A stretch of DNA of 64,000 nt. It comes from Rhizobium sp. Lineage in GTDB: Bacteria; Pseudomonadota; Alphaproteobacteria; Rhizobiales; Rhizobiaceae. The notes beneath the pieces were generated by a model. It did not search any database. It was not told where the DNA came from and was given only the letters and a program-made list of their open reading frames with translations. Below, in pieces: positions 17,971 to 26,948 of the stretch. The position numbers and the translations under genes are program-made. Positions within the stretch are counted from its first letter, which is position 1. Each line of letters opens with the position of its first letter. The stretch spans positions 23,688 to 87,687 of the forward strand of contig JAHHDR010000012.1 of NCBI GenBank assembly GCA_019739215.1. The letters run 5' to 3'.

Positions 17971-19534
17971 GGCGACCGGGGCCCGCTTCGCCATGCTCCG
18001 CAACTGGCTGGTCCTGCTGGCGGCCTGGGAGGTGGTCGGCCGCTTCCAGCTCGTCGCCGGCGGCGCGCTGCCCGCCCCGACGGCCGTTCTCTCCCGCCTC
18101 TGGGTCGACCGCGCCGACTATCCGCCACATATCTGGGCGACACTCGAAGGTGCCGGCCTCGGCTTTCTGATCGGCAACCTGCTCGCGATCGGGGCCGGCG
18201 CCGTCTTCGCGCTGTTTCCGGCTGCGGCGCGGCTCGGCCGCGGCATCAATATCATGCTCTTCGCGCTTCCGCCGATCGCCATCTCGCCGCTTCTTGTCCT
18301 GACCCTGTCCGGCATGACGCCGCGCGTCGTGCTTGCCGCCATCGCCTGCTATTTCGTCACCATGACCGCCACCGTCACCGGCATTACCCAGGCCGATGGC
18401 CGCATGGTCGACCTGGTGCGCGCCTATGGCGGCGCCCGCTGGAAGACCCTCGTCCTCGTGCAGGCCCGGTCCGCCCTGCCCTCCATTCTCTCCGGCCTCA
18501 GGATCGCGGCGCCCAATGCCGTGCTCGGCTCGATCCTGGCGGAATTCGGCGGCGGCGGACGCTTCGGCCTGGGCGTCTACCTGCTCGGCTCGCTCGGCCG
18601 CGCGGAGCCGGACAGGCTCTGGGGCATCGGCCTTGCCGCGACGCTGATCGCGGGTCTCGCCTATGCGGTCTTCTCGCTGGTGGCCTACCGGTTCACCGGC
18701 GCAACCAAGGCGGTGACCATGCCGGCCACGCCGCCGGGCGCGGGCGGAGACGGCCGGCCATTCTGGCTCAACGCCGTCCTCACCCTTGGCTCGATCCTAC
18801 TTCCGATCGGTCTGTGGTGGCTGCTCCTCATCCTGATGGGGACGCCCGCGATGATCGCCAAGACCCCGGCCGGCCTCTTCGAATACCTCTTCCTGCTGCC
18901 GGGCTCCGGCGAGGCACAGCTGCGGCTGCTGCATGCACTTGCCCAGACCCTGCCCATCACACTCGCCGGCATGGCGCTCGGCATTGCCTTTGCCTTCGGC
19001 CTTGCCATCGCCTCGGTGGTCCGGCCCGGCATTATCAGGACCTTCATGCCGGTGGCGCTGGTCACCCAGACCATGCCGCTCGTGGCGCTGACCCCGCTGC
19101 TTGTCCTGCTGCTCGGACGCGGGCCGTCGGTCGTCCTGTGGATCACCATATCCGTCACCTTCTTCCCCGCCTTCGTGACGATGGCGCAGGGTCTGTCGCT
19201 GGTGCCGCGAGCGGCGCTCGACGTGCCGCGTGCCTATGGCGCGACGGCATTCGTCCAGCTCAAGCTGGTCTCGGTGCCGGCCTCGCTGCCCTATCTCTTC
19301 GCCGCCACGCGGCTCGCCGTTCCGCGCGCGCTGCTGGGCGTGATGATCGCCGAGTGGCTCGCCACCGGCACGGGGCTGGGCAACCTGCTCAACCAGTCCC
19401 GCGGCTATCTCGACTACGGCATGATCTGGAGCGTGGCGGTGGTCTCGGTCCTGATATCCGTCCTCTTCTACCAAATCGTCGTCGTCATCGAGCGGCAGGT
19501 GCTTGCCCGGCGCGGCATGCGCGCCGCCGAATAA
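17960..19534 (+). CDS. Fused double-domain ABC permease (two BPD_transp_1 units)
   Basis: A 524-residue membrane protein with two homologous permease halves in one chain; single-domain NitT/TauT permeases are about 250-280 residues. The first half (about 1-235) has the cytoplasmic EAA-type loop VRAYGGARWKTLVLVQARSALPSILSGLRIAAPNAVLGSI. The second half (about 265-515) has VPRAYGATAFVQLKLVSVPASLPYLFAATRLAVPRALLGVMIAEW. Each half has several hydrophobic spans. It would serve as the complete membrane channel with two copies of the upstream ATPase. It overlaps the ATPase gene by 11 bases. No frameshift is involved: the linker (about 235-265) is continuous. Confidence 0.9.
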   Translation: MGIEATGARFAMLRNWLVLLAAWEVVGRFQLVAGGALPAPTAVLSRLWVDRADYPPHIWATLEGAGLGFLIGNLLAIGAGAVFALFPAAARLGRGINIMLFALPPIAISPLLVLTLSGMTPRVVLAAIACYFVTMTATVTGITQADGRMVDLVRAYGGARWKTLVLVQARSALPSILSGLRIAAPNAVLGSILAEFGGGGRFGLGVYLLGSLGRAEPDRLWGIGLAATLIAGLAYAVFSLVAYRFTGATKAVTMPATPPGAGGDGRPFWLNAVLTLGSILLPIGLWWLLLILMGTPAMIAKTPAGLFEYLFLLPGSGEAQLRLLHALAQTLPITLAGMALGIAFAFGLAIASVVRPGIIRTFMPVALVTQTMPLVALTPLLVLLLGRGPSVVLWITISVTFFPAFVTMAQGLSLVPRAALDVPRAYGATAFVQLKLVSVPASLPYLFAATRLAVPRALLGVMIAEWLATGTGLGNLLNQSRGYLDYGMIWSVAVVSVLISVLFYQIVVVIERQVLARRGMRAAE

Positions 19535-19550
19535 TACAAGGGAGTTTTCC

Positions 19551-20291
19551 ATGGATATCGTCGACCACAAGGCCGCGGTGCGCGAGCGGGTCTGGAGCGA
19601 GTTGCGCAAGGTCGCGGTGCCCGACAGTCGCTTCCACTACGACTTCGGCGAATTCATCGCCGATTTCGAAGGCGGCGAGGAAGCCGTGGCGCGTCTCACC
19701 GACCATGCCTTCTACAAAAATGCGAACTTCATCTTCATCACCCCGGACAACTGCCTCGACCGGCTGCGACACCAGGCCCTGCTCGACGGCAAGACGGTGC
19801 TGATGACGACCTACTCGATCAAGCGCGGCTTCTGGCTGCTCAATCCGAAATGGATCGCACCGGACCTCTTGCTCTACGCCTCCACGCTCGACGGCATGGA
19901 GCGGGTCGGCCAGCCGGTGAGCCTGAAGGACATCGCCGGCATGCCTGATATCGAGTACATGGTCACCGGCACCGGCGCGATCAATCACGAGGGCGTCCGC
20001 TTCGGCAAGGGCCACGGCTTCTTCGACGCCGAATGGGGCATGCTCTACCAACTCGGCCGGATTTCGACGGCCACCCCGTCCGCCGCCGTCGTGCATGATT
20101 GCCAGGTGCTGAACGAGAAGCTGACCCCTGATGTCTACGACACCGTGGCCGACGTGATTTTCACGCCGACGCGGACAATCGACGTCAAGAGCCCGCACAA
20201 GCCGACCTGCGGCATCATCTGGGATCGGCTCGACGCGCATATGTACGAAACGATCCCGCCACTTCAGGAGCTGAAGGCAATGGGCTTGTGA
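19551..20291 (+). CDS. 5-formyltetrahydrofolate cyclo-ligase-like protein (intact paralogue)
   Basis: A 246-residue protein of the MTHFS fold. Visible are the N-terminal basic helix RERVWSELRKVAVPDSRFHY, FITPDNCLDRLRHQAL, and the glycine-rich loop RFGKGHGFFDAEWGML that corresponds to the GxGxGYYD nucleotide/Mg site of true cyclo-ligases. The usual enzyme converts 5-formyl-THF to methenyl-THF. Here the protein is encoded 16 bases after a NitT-type permease, with a broken paralogue at the front of the operon, so it may act on the transported compound. Start ATG 19551 follows AAGGGAG. Confidence 0.8.
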   Translation: MDIVDHKAAVRERVWSELRKVAVPDSRFHYDFGEFIADFEGGEEAVARLTDHAFYKNANFIFITPDNCLDRLRHQALLDGKTVLMTTYSIKRGFWLLNPKWIAPDLLLYASTLDGMERVGQPVSLKDIAGMPDIEYMVTGTGAINHEGVRFGKGHGFFDAEWGMLYQLGRISTATPSAAVVHDCQVLNEKLTPDVYDTVADVIFTPTRTIDVKSPHKPTCGIIWDRLDAHMYETIPPLQELKAMGL

Positions 20292-20340
20292 GACCCGTGA
20301 CCGAGAAAATGTAACCGCCGGCGCCGCACATTTTTACAGT

Positions 20341-21807
20341 TCAGATCGCTGCCGCAAGTCGGTCAACATCGGCACCCATGGGACGATCCTCGGCCATAGC
20401 GGGAGCAGAGTCCCGAACCATGCCGAGCGTCCTCGACGTGCCGACACCACAGTGGTGGGCAGTCCGAAGTTCGACGGCCTGGGCGGCCGCCAGAAGTTCG
20501 CAGGCGACCAGTCGTCGCCAGAAAACGAGCATGTTGCGCAGCTTTTCCACTGTCAGGGTCGACTGCGTCGCGTGATCCTCGACTCCTTCCGATACGGGAA
20601 GGAAATCGAGCATGACAGGATTGGCCATCTGCCGGATCCGCGCCATCAGCGCGCTGACGGTCTTCTGCATGGGCACGAAGCCCGCTGAGGCGCCGCCGGC
20701 GGGCGAGAGGTAGCGCGGCAAACCGTTGCGACCGGTTCCAGTCAGTTGAATGAAGCGGGCGGCCGAGGCAGCGGCGGCCTGCGCAACGGCCAGGCCAAGC
20801 GCTTCGAAAGCGAGCGAAAGAGCAGGCGTGTGGAAATTTCCGGTCGAGAGCACATGATCCTGTTCGACGATCACCAGCGGATTGTCAGCCGCGGCGTTGA
20901 GTTCGATCTCCACAATCGCGATGGCGTGTTCGAGTGCATCGGCAAGGGCGCCGTGGATCGGGGCGATGCAGCGCAGGCTGAGCGGGTCCTGCAGCGCCAC
21001 CTTGGCGTCGAACAGCGAGGACCCCTCGAGCGCAGCCAGGACATGCGCGGCCTCGCTCGCCTGATGCGGCGCCGGGCGCGCGGCCTGGATTGCGGGCGAG
21101 AGAATCAGCGGATTGCCGCCGAGCGCCTCAAAGCACAGGGCGGCCGCCTCGCGCTGGCGGCTCATAAGGGCCTGCACGTCGTTGAGCGCAAGCGCGCCGA
21201 GGCCGACCGAAACGGCCGAGGCATTGAGCAGCGAGATGCCATCCTTCGGCCGCAGCACAACGGGCTTGAGGCCCGATCGCGCGAGTGCCTCGGCGGCGGG
21301 CAGCCATTCACCCTGAAATTCGGCGCGGCCCTCGCCAATCAGGCACTGCGCCATGGCCGACATCTGCACCAGATCTCCGGCGCCGATCGAACCGATCGAC
21401 GGCAGTTCCGGATGCACGCCCGCATTGAGCATCGCGACCAGCGCGGCGAAGGTCTCGGGCGACATGCCGGAACCGCCGGCGCTCAGCATGGAGAGACGCG
21501 CGGCGATCACAGCCCGCGTCTCGGCGACCGGCAGTGCCGGGCCGACGGCCATGCCGCGGCCCATGACGAGGCGATGCTGGAAGTCGTGGTCGTCGTCGGC
21601 GACCTCCGTGCGGAGATTGGCGCCGAGGCCAGTGTTCATGCCGTAGATCTGCTGGCCGCCGGAAGCCGCTCGTTCGAGAATGGCGCGCGCCCGCTGGAGA
21701 CCGGGTGTCACGTCCTGCGACGGCTCGATCACCGCGCCTTCCCGTGCGACAGCATGGATGTCGGCAATCCGGGTGCTCGCTCCATCGAGCCGCACGGTGG
21801 TGGTCAT
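20341..21807 (-). CDS. Aromatic amino acid lyase / histidine ammonia-lyase family protein lacking the canonical MIO triad
   Basis: A 488-residue protein of the HAL/PAL fold: YGMNTGLGANLRT (Tyr-loop region), RLSMLSAGGSGMSPETFAALVAMLNAGVHPELPSIGS, ELNAAADNPLV, and a C-terminal EDHATQSTLT block. In active lyases the triad Ala-Ser-Gly in GS(V/I)GASGDL self-cyclises to the MIO electrophile. Here the segment reads PSIGSIGAGDLVQMS, one residue shorter and without the Ser. The protein is therefore either not a MIO lyase or uses a different chemistry. Start ATG 21807 overlaps the stop of the cyclodeaminase-like gene, indicating coupled translation. It is the last gene of the leftward operon. Confidence 0.82.
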   Translation of the reverse strand: MTTTVRLDGASTRIADIHAVAREGAVIEPSQDVTPGLQRARAILERAASGGQQIYGMNTGLGANLRTEVADDDHDFQHRLVMGRGMAVGPALPVAETRAVIAARLSMLSAGGSGMSPETFAALVAMLNAGVHPELPSIGSIGAGDLVQMSAMAQCLIGEGRAEFQGEWLPAAEALARSGLKPVVLRPKDGISLLNASAVSVGLGALALNDVQALMSRQREAAALCFEALGGNPLILSPAIQAARPAPHQASEAAHVLAALEGSSLFDAKVALQDPLSLRCIAPIHGALADALEHAIAIVEIELNAAADNPLVIVEQDHVLSTGNFHTPALSLAFEALGLAVAQAAAASAARFIQLTGTGRNGLPRYLSPAGGASAGFVPMQKTVSALMARIRQMANPVMLDFLPVSEGVEDHATQSTLTVEKLRNMLVFWRRLVACELLAAAQAVELRTAHHCGVGTSRTLGMVRDSAPAMAEDRPMGADVDRLAAAI

Positions 21808-22823
21808 GCGAAACGCAGCCTCTGGCCGATATTGGCACGCCTGGCTTTTTCCAGCAGCGCGTAGCCGAGGGCGATGTCGCTGAGCGACAGGCCGCGATGC
21901 CAAAACAGGATGGTTTCGTCATCGTTCTGGCGTCCGGGCCTGAGACCGGCGACGATCTGGCCGAGTTCGGCATGCAGCGTCGCCTCGGAGAGCTTTCCCG
22001 CCTCGACATGGGCGCGGAGAGAGCCGAGTTTGCCGCCCTTGCACTGGCCCCAGTCGTCGACCACGAGCTTGCTCATGATGTCTGTCAGCGACAGTTCAAC
22101 CGCGCTCATCGTGCCATAGGGCACGACGAAGGCGCCCGGCTTGATCCATTCGGTCTTGAGCAGCGGCGTCGGCTTGTCGAGCCGCGAAGCCTCGACGACG
22201 ATGTCGGCGCCGACGACGCAGTCCTGCCAGTTGTCGGTCACCACGATCGTCTTGCCGAGATCCGCCTCGAGCTTGGCCGCAAAGGCGTCACGGCTCTCGG
22301 GCCGGCGGGAATGGATGCGGATCTCGTCGAAATCGAAGAGGCGGTCGAGCAGCCGCACGTTCCAGTAGGCCGTGCCGCGGGCGCCGATATGGCCCAGCAC
22401 CTTCGATCCCTTGCGGGCGAGATATTTGGCGCCGAGCGCGGTGACGGCGCCGGTGCGCATGTCGGTGATGACGGTGGCGTCGAGGATGGCGCGCGGCACG
22501 CCCGTGCGCGGATCGAAAAGATTGAGCACGCCGAATTCCGAGGGATAGCCGTGCTTGTAATTGTCGACGAAGTCGCCGACGATCTTGACGCCGGCGAGGT
22601 CCAGCGGCGCGACGTAACCGCGCAACACATTGAAATGCCCGTTGAAATCGGGATTTGGCTCAAGATGGACACGGGGTTCGATCACAGTCTCGCCCTTGCC
22701 CTGCGCGCCCAGCGAGGTTTCGATCGCGGCCAGGATCTCGTCGTCGGAAATGGCGAGCGCCTCGATGTCGAAAGCGTTGAGATAGTCGATATAGATCGGG
22801 TTCATCGAGGTCATGGCATCCAT
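21804..22823 (-). CDS. Ornithine cyclodeaminase/mu-crystallin family protein
   Basis: A protein of about 333-339 residues in the OCD family, which covers ornithine cyclodeaminase, ketimine reductase and amino-acid dehydrogenase activities. Conserved GVPRAILDATVITDMRTGAVTALGAKYLA is followed by a Rossmann-like VLGHIGARGTAYWNV, where the usual GxGxQA is altered to GARGTAY. In-frame ATGs at 22823, 22814 and 22805 are all possible starts. It is translationally coupled to the lyase-like gene, suggesting the two act on the same amino-acid-derived compound. The exact reaction is not predictable. Confidence 0.82.
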   Translation of the reverse strand: MDAMTSMNPIYIDYLNAFDIEALAISDDEILAAIETSLGAQGKGETVIEPRVHLEPNPDFNGHFNVLRGYVAPLDLAGVKIVGDFVDNYKHGYPSEFGVLNLFDPRTGVPRAILDATVITDMRTGAVTALGAKYLARKGSKVLGHIGARGTAYWNVRLLDRLFDFDEIRIHSRRPESRDAFAAKLEADLGKTIVVTDNWQDCVVGADIVVEASRLDKPTPLLKTEWIKPGAFVVPYGTMSAVELSLTDIMSKLVVDDWGQCKGGKLGSLRAHVEAGKLSEATLHAELGQIVAGLRPGRQNDDETILFWHRGLSLSDIALGYALLEKARRANIGQRLRFA

Positions 22824-23067
22824 TCATACGAAGGTATCAGAATCGGCATTACGGCCGACGGTACCAGCAAAAACCGATAACGCCAGCAGATACCGCGCGC
22901 GCACCCAGCGCCCTGATGTTCCCTGCGACGATAGCGGTGCCGGCACATGGCGCTTGGGGCGCCACGTGGGAGCGACACTGCGGCCGATTCGGCAAGCGCG
23001 CCGCCGAGCCTGGCTCAACCTCACCGGTGTTCGATACGGCCTGCCTGCCAGCCAGACGGTCGACAGG
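22824..23067. other. 244-base intergenic gap inside the leftward gene series
   Basis: No ORF with coding character was seen. A short dyad-like GATAC-CTT-CGTAT (reverse strand, about 22826-22838) lies next to the cyclodeaminase start. This gap is the only long one in the 20.3-32.1 kb series, so the lyase/cyclodeaminase pair may have its own promoter here. Confidence 0.4.
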
Positions 23068-24522
23068 TCAGGACAGTGCGCCGCTCCGCAACCGCAGCTT
23101 GATGTGCTTCTTCTCGAGGAAGCCGTGCAGGCCCTCAGGGCCGAGTTCGCGGCCCATGCCGCTCATCTTCCAGCCGCCGAACGGTGCCTGAAGGTCGCTG
23201 GTGTCGTTGACATTGACCCCGACAGCGCCGGCCTCGATGCGCTCGGCCACCGACCAGCCGCGTTCGAGATCACCCGAAAAGACATAGGCGGCAAGACCGA
23301 AGGGCAGCGAATTGGCAATGCGCACGGCCTCGGCATCGCCGTCGACCACCTGCACGGCGGCGAGCGGGCCGAAGGTTTCCTCTGACGTGGCGAGCGCGCC
23401 CTCGGGCACCCGGTCGATGACAGCGGGCTGGTAGAAGAAGCCCCTGTCGTAGAGATCGCCCTTGGGGATCGTGCCGCCGGTCAGCAGCCTGCCGCCGCGG
23501 GCGACCGCATCGTCGAGATGGCGGGCTGTGCGGGCACGCACGCTCTCGTTCAGCACGGGGCCATAGAGCACCCCGGGCTCGACACCATGGCCGAGCTTGA
23601 TCTTTGCCGTCTCCGCCACCAGCGCCTCGACGAAGCGGTCATGAATGCCTTGGCTGACGATGATACGGTTCACCGCGATGCAGATCTGGCCCATGTTGGA
23701 GAAGGCGCGACGCGCCGCGCCGGCTGCGGCCTCCGCCGGGTCGGCATCGTCGAGCACGATGAACGGGCACTGGCCGCCGAGTTCCAGCGAGACACGCTTG
23801 AGATTGCCGGCAGCCGCCCGCATGATCGCCTGGCCGGCCGGGACCGAGGCCGTGGCGGTGATCATGTGGACGCCATTGTGCGCCGATAGCGCCGCGCCGA
23901 CGTCCGGACCGGTGCCGGGGATGTCGTTGAGCACGCCGGCGGGAAGTCCCGCATCCTCGAAGCACTGCACCACCATGCCGATGGCGAGCGGCGTCTCGTG
24001 CGGCGGCTTGGCAACCAGCACGCAGCCGGCGGCGAGCACCGGCGCCACCTTCCAGGCATAGAGATCGACCGGGTAGTTCCACGGGATGATGCCCGCGACG
24101 ACGCCGACCGGATGGGAGGAGACGAGGTTGCGGATATCACTGCGCGCGGCCGGGCGGATCGAGCCGTGGACGCGGCGTCCCTCCTCGGCATAATAGCGGA
24201 TGACCTCGATGCCGAAGGCGATTTCCTTCTTCGAGTCCGGAACCGGCTTGCCCTGTTCGCGCGTCAGCAGCTCGGCGATGGCATCGATGCGCTCCGCGAT
24301 CAGGTCCGAGGCGCGGTGCATGATCTCAGCCCGCTTGTCGGGATGCAGGGCCGCCCAGGCCGGAAAGGCGCGGGTCGCGGCAGCGACCGCGGCATCGACA
24401 TCGGCAGCCGTCGCGATCGCGCTTGTGCCGACCGGCTCGCCGGTGGCCGGGTCATGGATGACGGCGGAACCGCCCGAGATCGCATCGACCCAGCGGCCGT
24501 CGATATAGAGCTTGCGGTCCAT
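23068..24522 (-). CDS. NAD(P)-dependent aldehyde dehydrogenase (succinate-semialdehyde/gamma-aminobutyraldehyde type)
   Basis: A full-length 484-residue aldehyde dehydrogenase. GIIPWNYPVDL is the family's N-P-W region, LELGGQCP carries the general-base Glu, SNMGQICIAVNR carries the catalytic Cys (about residue 287), and EETFGPLAAV and PFGGWKMSGMGRE are conserved. ATG 24522 overlaps the stop of the SIS gene. In this operon it may oxidise an aldehyde released from sugar or amine breakdown. Family certain, substrate unknown. Confidence 0.9.
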   Translation of the reverse strand: MDRKLYIDGRWVDAISGGSAVIHDPATGEPVGTSAIATAADVDAAVAAATRAFPAWAALHPDKRAEIMHRASDLIAERIDAIAELLTREQGKPVPDSKKEIAFGIEVIRYYAEEGRRVHGSIRPAARSDIRNLVSSHPVGVVAGIIPWNYPVDLYAWKVAPVLAAGCVLVAKPPHETPLAIGMVVQCFEDAGLPAGVLNDIPGTGPDVGAALSAHNGVHMITATASVPAGQAIMRAAAGNLKRVSLELGGQCPFIVLDDADPAEAAAGAARRAFSNMGQICIAVNRIIVSQGIHDRFVEALVAETAKIKLGHGVEPGVLYGPVLNESVRARTARHLDDAVARGGRLLTGGTIPKGDLYDRGFFYQPAVIDRVPEGALATSEETFGPLAAVQVVDGDAEAVRIANSLPFGLAAYVFSGDLERGWSVAERIEAGAVGVNVNDTSDLQAPFGGWKMSGMGRELGPEGLHGFLEKKHIKLRLRSGALS

Positions 24523-25289
24523 CAGCGTGCCCTCAGCCGCGCCCAGAGCGCCTCATAATTGGCGTCGTTCTTGATATTGGCGGCCTCCTTGCTGGTCGTG
24601 TTGGGGCTGACCATCACATCGGGCGTGATGCCCTGCTGCACGAGCTTTTCGGCCGTGGTCGAGACGATGGCATGGGCAATCGCGATGGTGACGCTGGTCG
24701 AGGTCGGGCCGACGGGATGTTCGAGCCCATCGATCGTGATGGCGGAGTCGGCAAGTGCCGCACCGGTATCGATCACCACGTCGGCGACCTCGAACAGGCG
24801 CTTGCCGGAGGAGTGGCGCGAGGGCGTGGCCGAGGAATGCGGGATCGAGGTGACGCCGACCAGGCCGATGCCGCGCTCCCTGCATTCCATGGCGATGTCC
24901 ATGATCACGGCATTGATGCCGGAATGCGAGAACAGGATCATCGTGTCGGCAGGGTCTAGCTGGTGCGACCGCAGGATCGCCTTGCCATAGCCTTCCTGGG
25001 CATGGATGAAGCGGTACTGCCGGGCACCCATGTCGCCCCAGACATGGTGGAACGAAATCATGGTGCTCTCGACGATCGGGCGGAAGCCGACGATCGTGCC
25101 GGTGCGCGGAAAGCTCTCGAGCGCCGGGATCGCGCCGTGTCCGGTTCCGAAGGTGAACACAAGCTTCTCGGCTGCGATGGACCTAGCGCAAAGGGCCGCA
25201 GCGTCGTCGATGGCCCTGGCCTGTTCGTCGCGCACCTTTTCCATGCGCTCGATCATCGCGTTGAAATAGCGGGTGGAAACAGCTTCCAT
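24522..25289 (-). CDS. SIS-domain sugar-phosphate-binding protein
   Basis: A 255-residue SIS-fold protein. FTFGTGHGAIPALESFPRTGTIVGFRPI and MILFSHSGINAVIMDIAMECRERG give the phosphosugar-binding loops, and PHSSATPSRHSSGKRLFEVADVVIDTGA is characteristic of the UPF0309-like/phosphosugar isomerase group. No DNA-binding domain is present, so it is an enzyme candidate and not a regulator. It lies between the phosphorylase and the aldehyde dehydrogenase, consistent with isomerising the sugar phosphate released from a nucleoside. Exact reaction inferred only. Confidence 0.82.
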   Translation of the reverse strand: MEAVSTRYFNAMIERMEKVRDEQARAIDDAAALCARSIAAEKLVFTFGTGHGAIPALESFPRTGTIVGFRPIVESTMISFHHVWGDMGARQYRFIHAQEGYGKAILRSHQLDPADTMILFSHSGINAVIMDIAMECRERGIGLVGVTSIPHSSATPSRHSSGKRLFEVADVVIDTGAALADSAITIDGLEHPVGPTSTSVTIAIAHAIVSTTAEKLVQQGITPDVMVSPNTTSKEAANIKNDANYEALWARLRAR

Positions 25290-25312
25290 GTCGCTGTCCT
25301 TTCGTATCTGGA

Positions 25313-26077
25313 TTAATCTACGGCGGCCATGCGGGCGGTGACGTCGAGGGCGATCTCGAACATCTCGCGCTCCAGCACCGCCATGTCGGCGTCTTCGATC
25401 TTGGCCTGGGTTTCGGCGTCGACGGTGGCGACACAGAGCGTGGAGGCGCGCACCCGCAGGATGCGGGCTGCCGTCAGCAGCGAGGATGTTTCCATATCGG
25501 TGCCGATCAAACCCAGCCGCCTGATGTCGTCCTTGAGCTTGCCGATCATCTCGCGGCGCTCGCCCGAAAGGCCGAACATCTCGGTATAGAAGCCGTCATA
25601 GGTGCCAAAAATGCCGGCATGCCAGGTGCGGCCGCTGGTTATCAAGCGGTCGCGCAGTTCGGTGTTGAGCTCGAAATCGGCGATGGCAGGGAAGCCGAGC
25701 GGCGCATAGGTGTTCGAGGTCCCATCGGCGCGAAGCGCGCCATCCGCCAATACGAAATCGCCGAGCTTGGCCGGGCTGACGGCCATGGCGGTGCCGATGC
25801 GCAGGAAGGTGGAGATGCCGAGCGCATGCAGTTCGTGCAGCACGATCGTGGCGATCGGCGCGCCCATACCGAAGGCAGAGACGGTAATGCGCTGGTCGTT
25901 GCGGGTGCCGGTGATGGTTTTCAGGCCGCGGTTTTCGGGCACGTGGTGCACGTCGCACATATGCTCCGCGATGCGCTCGATACGGGCAGGATCGCCCACG
26001 AGGATCGCGGCCTTGCCGACTTCCTCGCGTTTGGCGCCGATGTACCAGGCGCGGTTTGTCTGTTCTTTTTCGGTCAT
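25313..26077 (-). CDS. Nucleoside phosphorylase (uridine/purine nucleoside phosphorylase family)
   Basis: A 254-residue phosphorylase (PNP/UDP superfamily), expected to split a nucleoside with phosphate into base and (deoxy)ribose-1-phosphate. AILVGDPARIERIAEHM carries the phosphate-binding Gly-Asp-Pro; FLRIGTAMAVSPAKLGDFVLADGALR matches the conserved strand; IGTDMETSSLLTAARILRVRASTLCVA is the ribose-binding Met-Glu-x-x region. ATG 26077 is chosen because the upstream extension is unlike the family. It sits with a BMP-type importer and a PfkB kinase in one operon, which supports nucleoside catabolism. Base specificity is unclear. Confidence 0.87.
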   Translation of the reverse strand: MTEKEQTNRAWYIGAKREEVGKAAILVGDPARIERIAEHMCDVHHVPENRGLKTITGTRNDQRITVSAFGMGAPIATIVLHELHALGISTFLRIGTAMAVSPAKLGDFVLADGALRADGTSNTYAPLGFPAIADFELNTELRDRLITSGRTWHAGIFGTYDGFYTEMFGLSGERREMIGKLKDDIRRLGLIGTDMETSSLLTAARILRVRASTLCVATVDAETQAKIEDADMAVLEREMFEIALDVTARMAAVD

Positions 26078-26081
26078 GCTT

Positions 26082-26948
26082 TCAGCTTTCTTCGGCTTTC
26101 CGCTCGAGAAGCAGCGCGCGCGCGGCGGCATTGCCCGCCCGCCCGATTGTCTCGAGATCGGTCTCACCCTTCATGATGGCGGCGATGACGCCACCGGCAA
26201 ACGTATCGCCGGCGCCCGTGGGGTCGATGACCTCCACCGGCTCGGCGGCCACGAAACGGCTCTCCTCCCCACGCAGGAACAGCGCGCCGCGGCGCCCCTG
26301 CGTCTCGACGATGATCTGACCCTCGCGCGCTGTGCGGCCCGCGGCGCGCGCTTCCTCGAGGAAGGCGCGTTCACGGCCGTTGCAGAACACCAGGTCGGCA
26401 CGCTCGTAGAGCGCCGCCGATTGCTCCGGCGTGATCGCCTTGGGATCGTTCTTGACGACCCAGGCAAGCTTCTGGTCGTCGCGCAGGAGGTCAAGCAACT
26501 GGTCGGTGACGGCGCGCGGGCCGATGGTAACGCCGACCCAGTCGGACGACTCGATCAGGCCCCGCTGGGCCGCATCGAGGCCGATGCCCGGAGGCAGGCC
26601 CGGATCATACAGGCAGGCGCAATCGCCCGCCTGGTCATAGGCCAGCACCGCGATCGGGGTACGCGCGCCATCGACCGTGGTCATGCCGGCACCGGAAATG
26701 CCCTGCTCGGAGAGCTGGCGAACATAGTTCTTGCCCAGATCATCCGCGCCGATCCAGCTCACAGGAATGGCCGCGCCCTGGCTGTCGGCATGAACGGCCA
26801 GCGCGACATAGGCCGGTCCGCCGCCGAGCCGCGGCCAGGATTTGACCGAACGGCTGAGGATGGTCGTGGTCCGGCCGGGCTGCACCTCGCCATCGAGCAC
26901 GATCACGTGGTCGAGACTGGCATAGCCTGTAATGGCGATGCGGCTCAT
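26082..26948 (-). CDS. PfkB-family carbohydrate/nucleoside kinase
   Basis: A 288-residue ribokinase-fold kinase. The family signature VIDPTGAGDTFAGGVIAAI, with catalytic Asp, is near residues 236-254, and RLGGGPAYVALAVHADS is the N-terminal substrate loop. It overlaps the upstream hydrolase gene by 4 bases and ends 4 bases before the phosphorylase. Likely roles are phosphorylating ribose, a nucleoside, or a sugar released by the phosphorylase. Which one cannot be decided from sequence. Confidence 0.88.
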   Translation of the reverse strand: MSRIAITGYASLDHVIVLDGEVQPGRTTTILSRSVKSWPRLGGGPAYVALAVHADSQGAAIPVSWIGADDLGKNYVRQLSEQGISGAGMTTVDGARTPIAVLAYDQAGDCACLYDPGLPPGIGLDAAQRGLIESSDWVGVTIGPRAVTDQLLDLLRDDQKLAWVVKNDPKAITPEQSAALYERADLVFCNGRERAFLEEARAAGRTAREGQIIVETQGRRGALFLRGEESRFVAAEPVEVIDPTGAGDTFAGGVIAAIMKGETDLETIGRAGNAAARALLLERKAEES

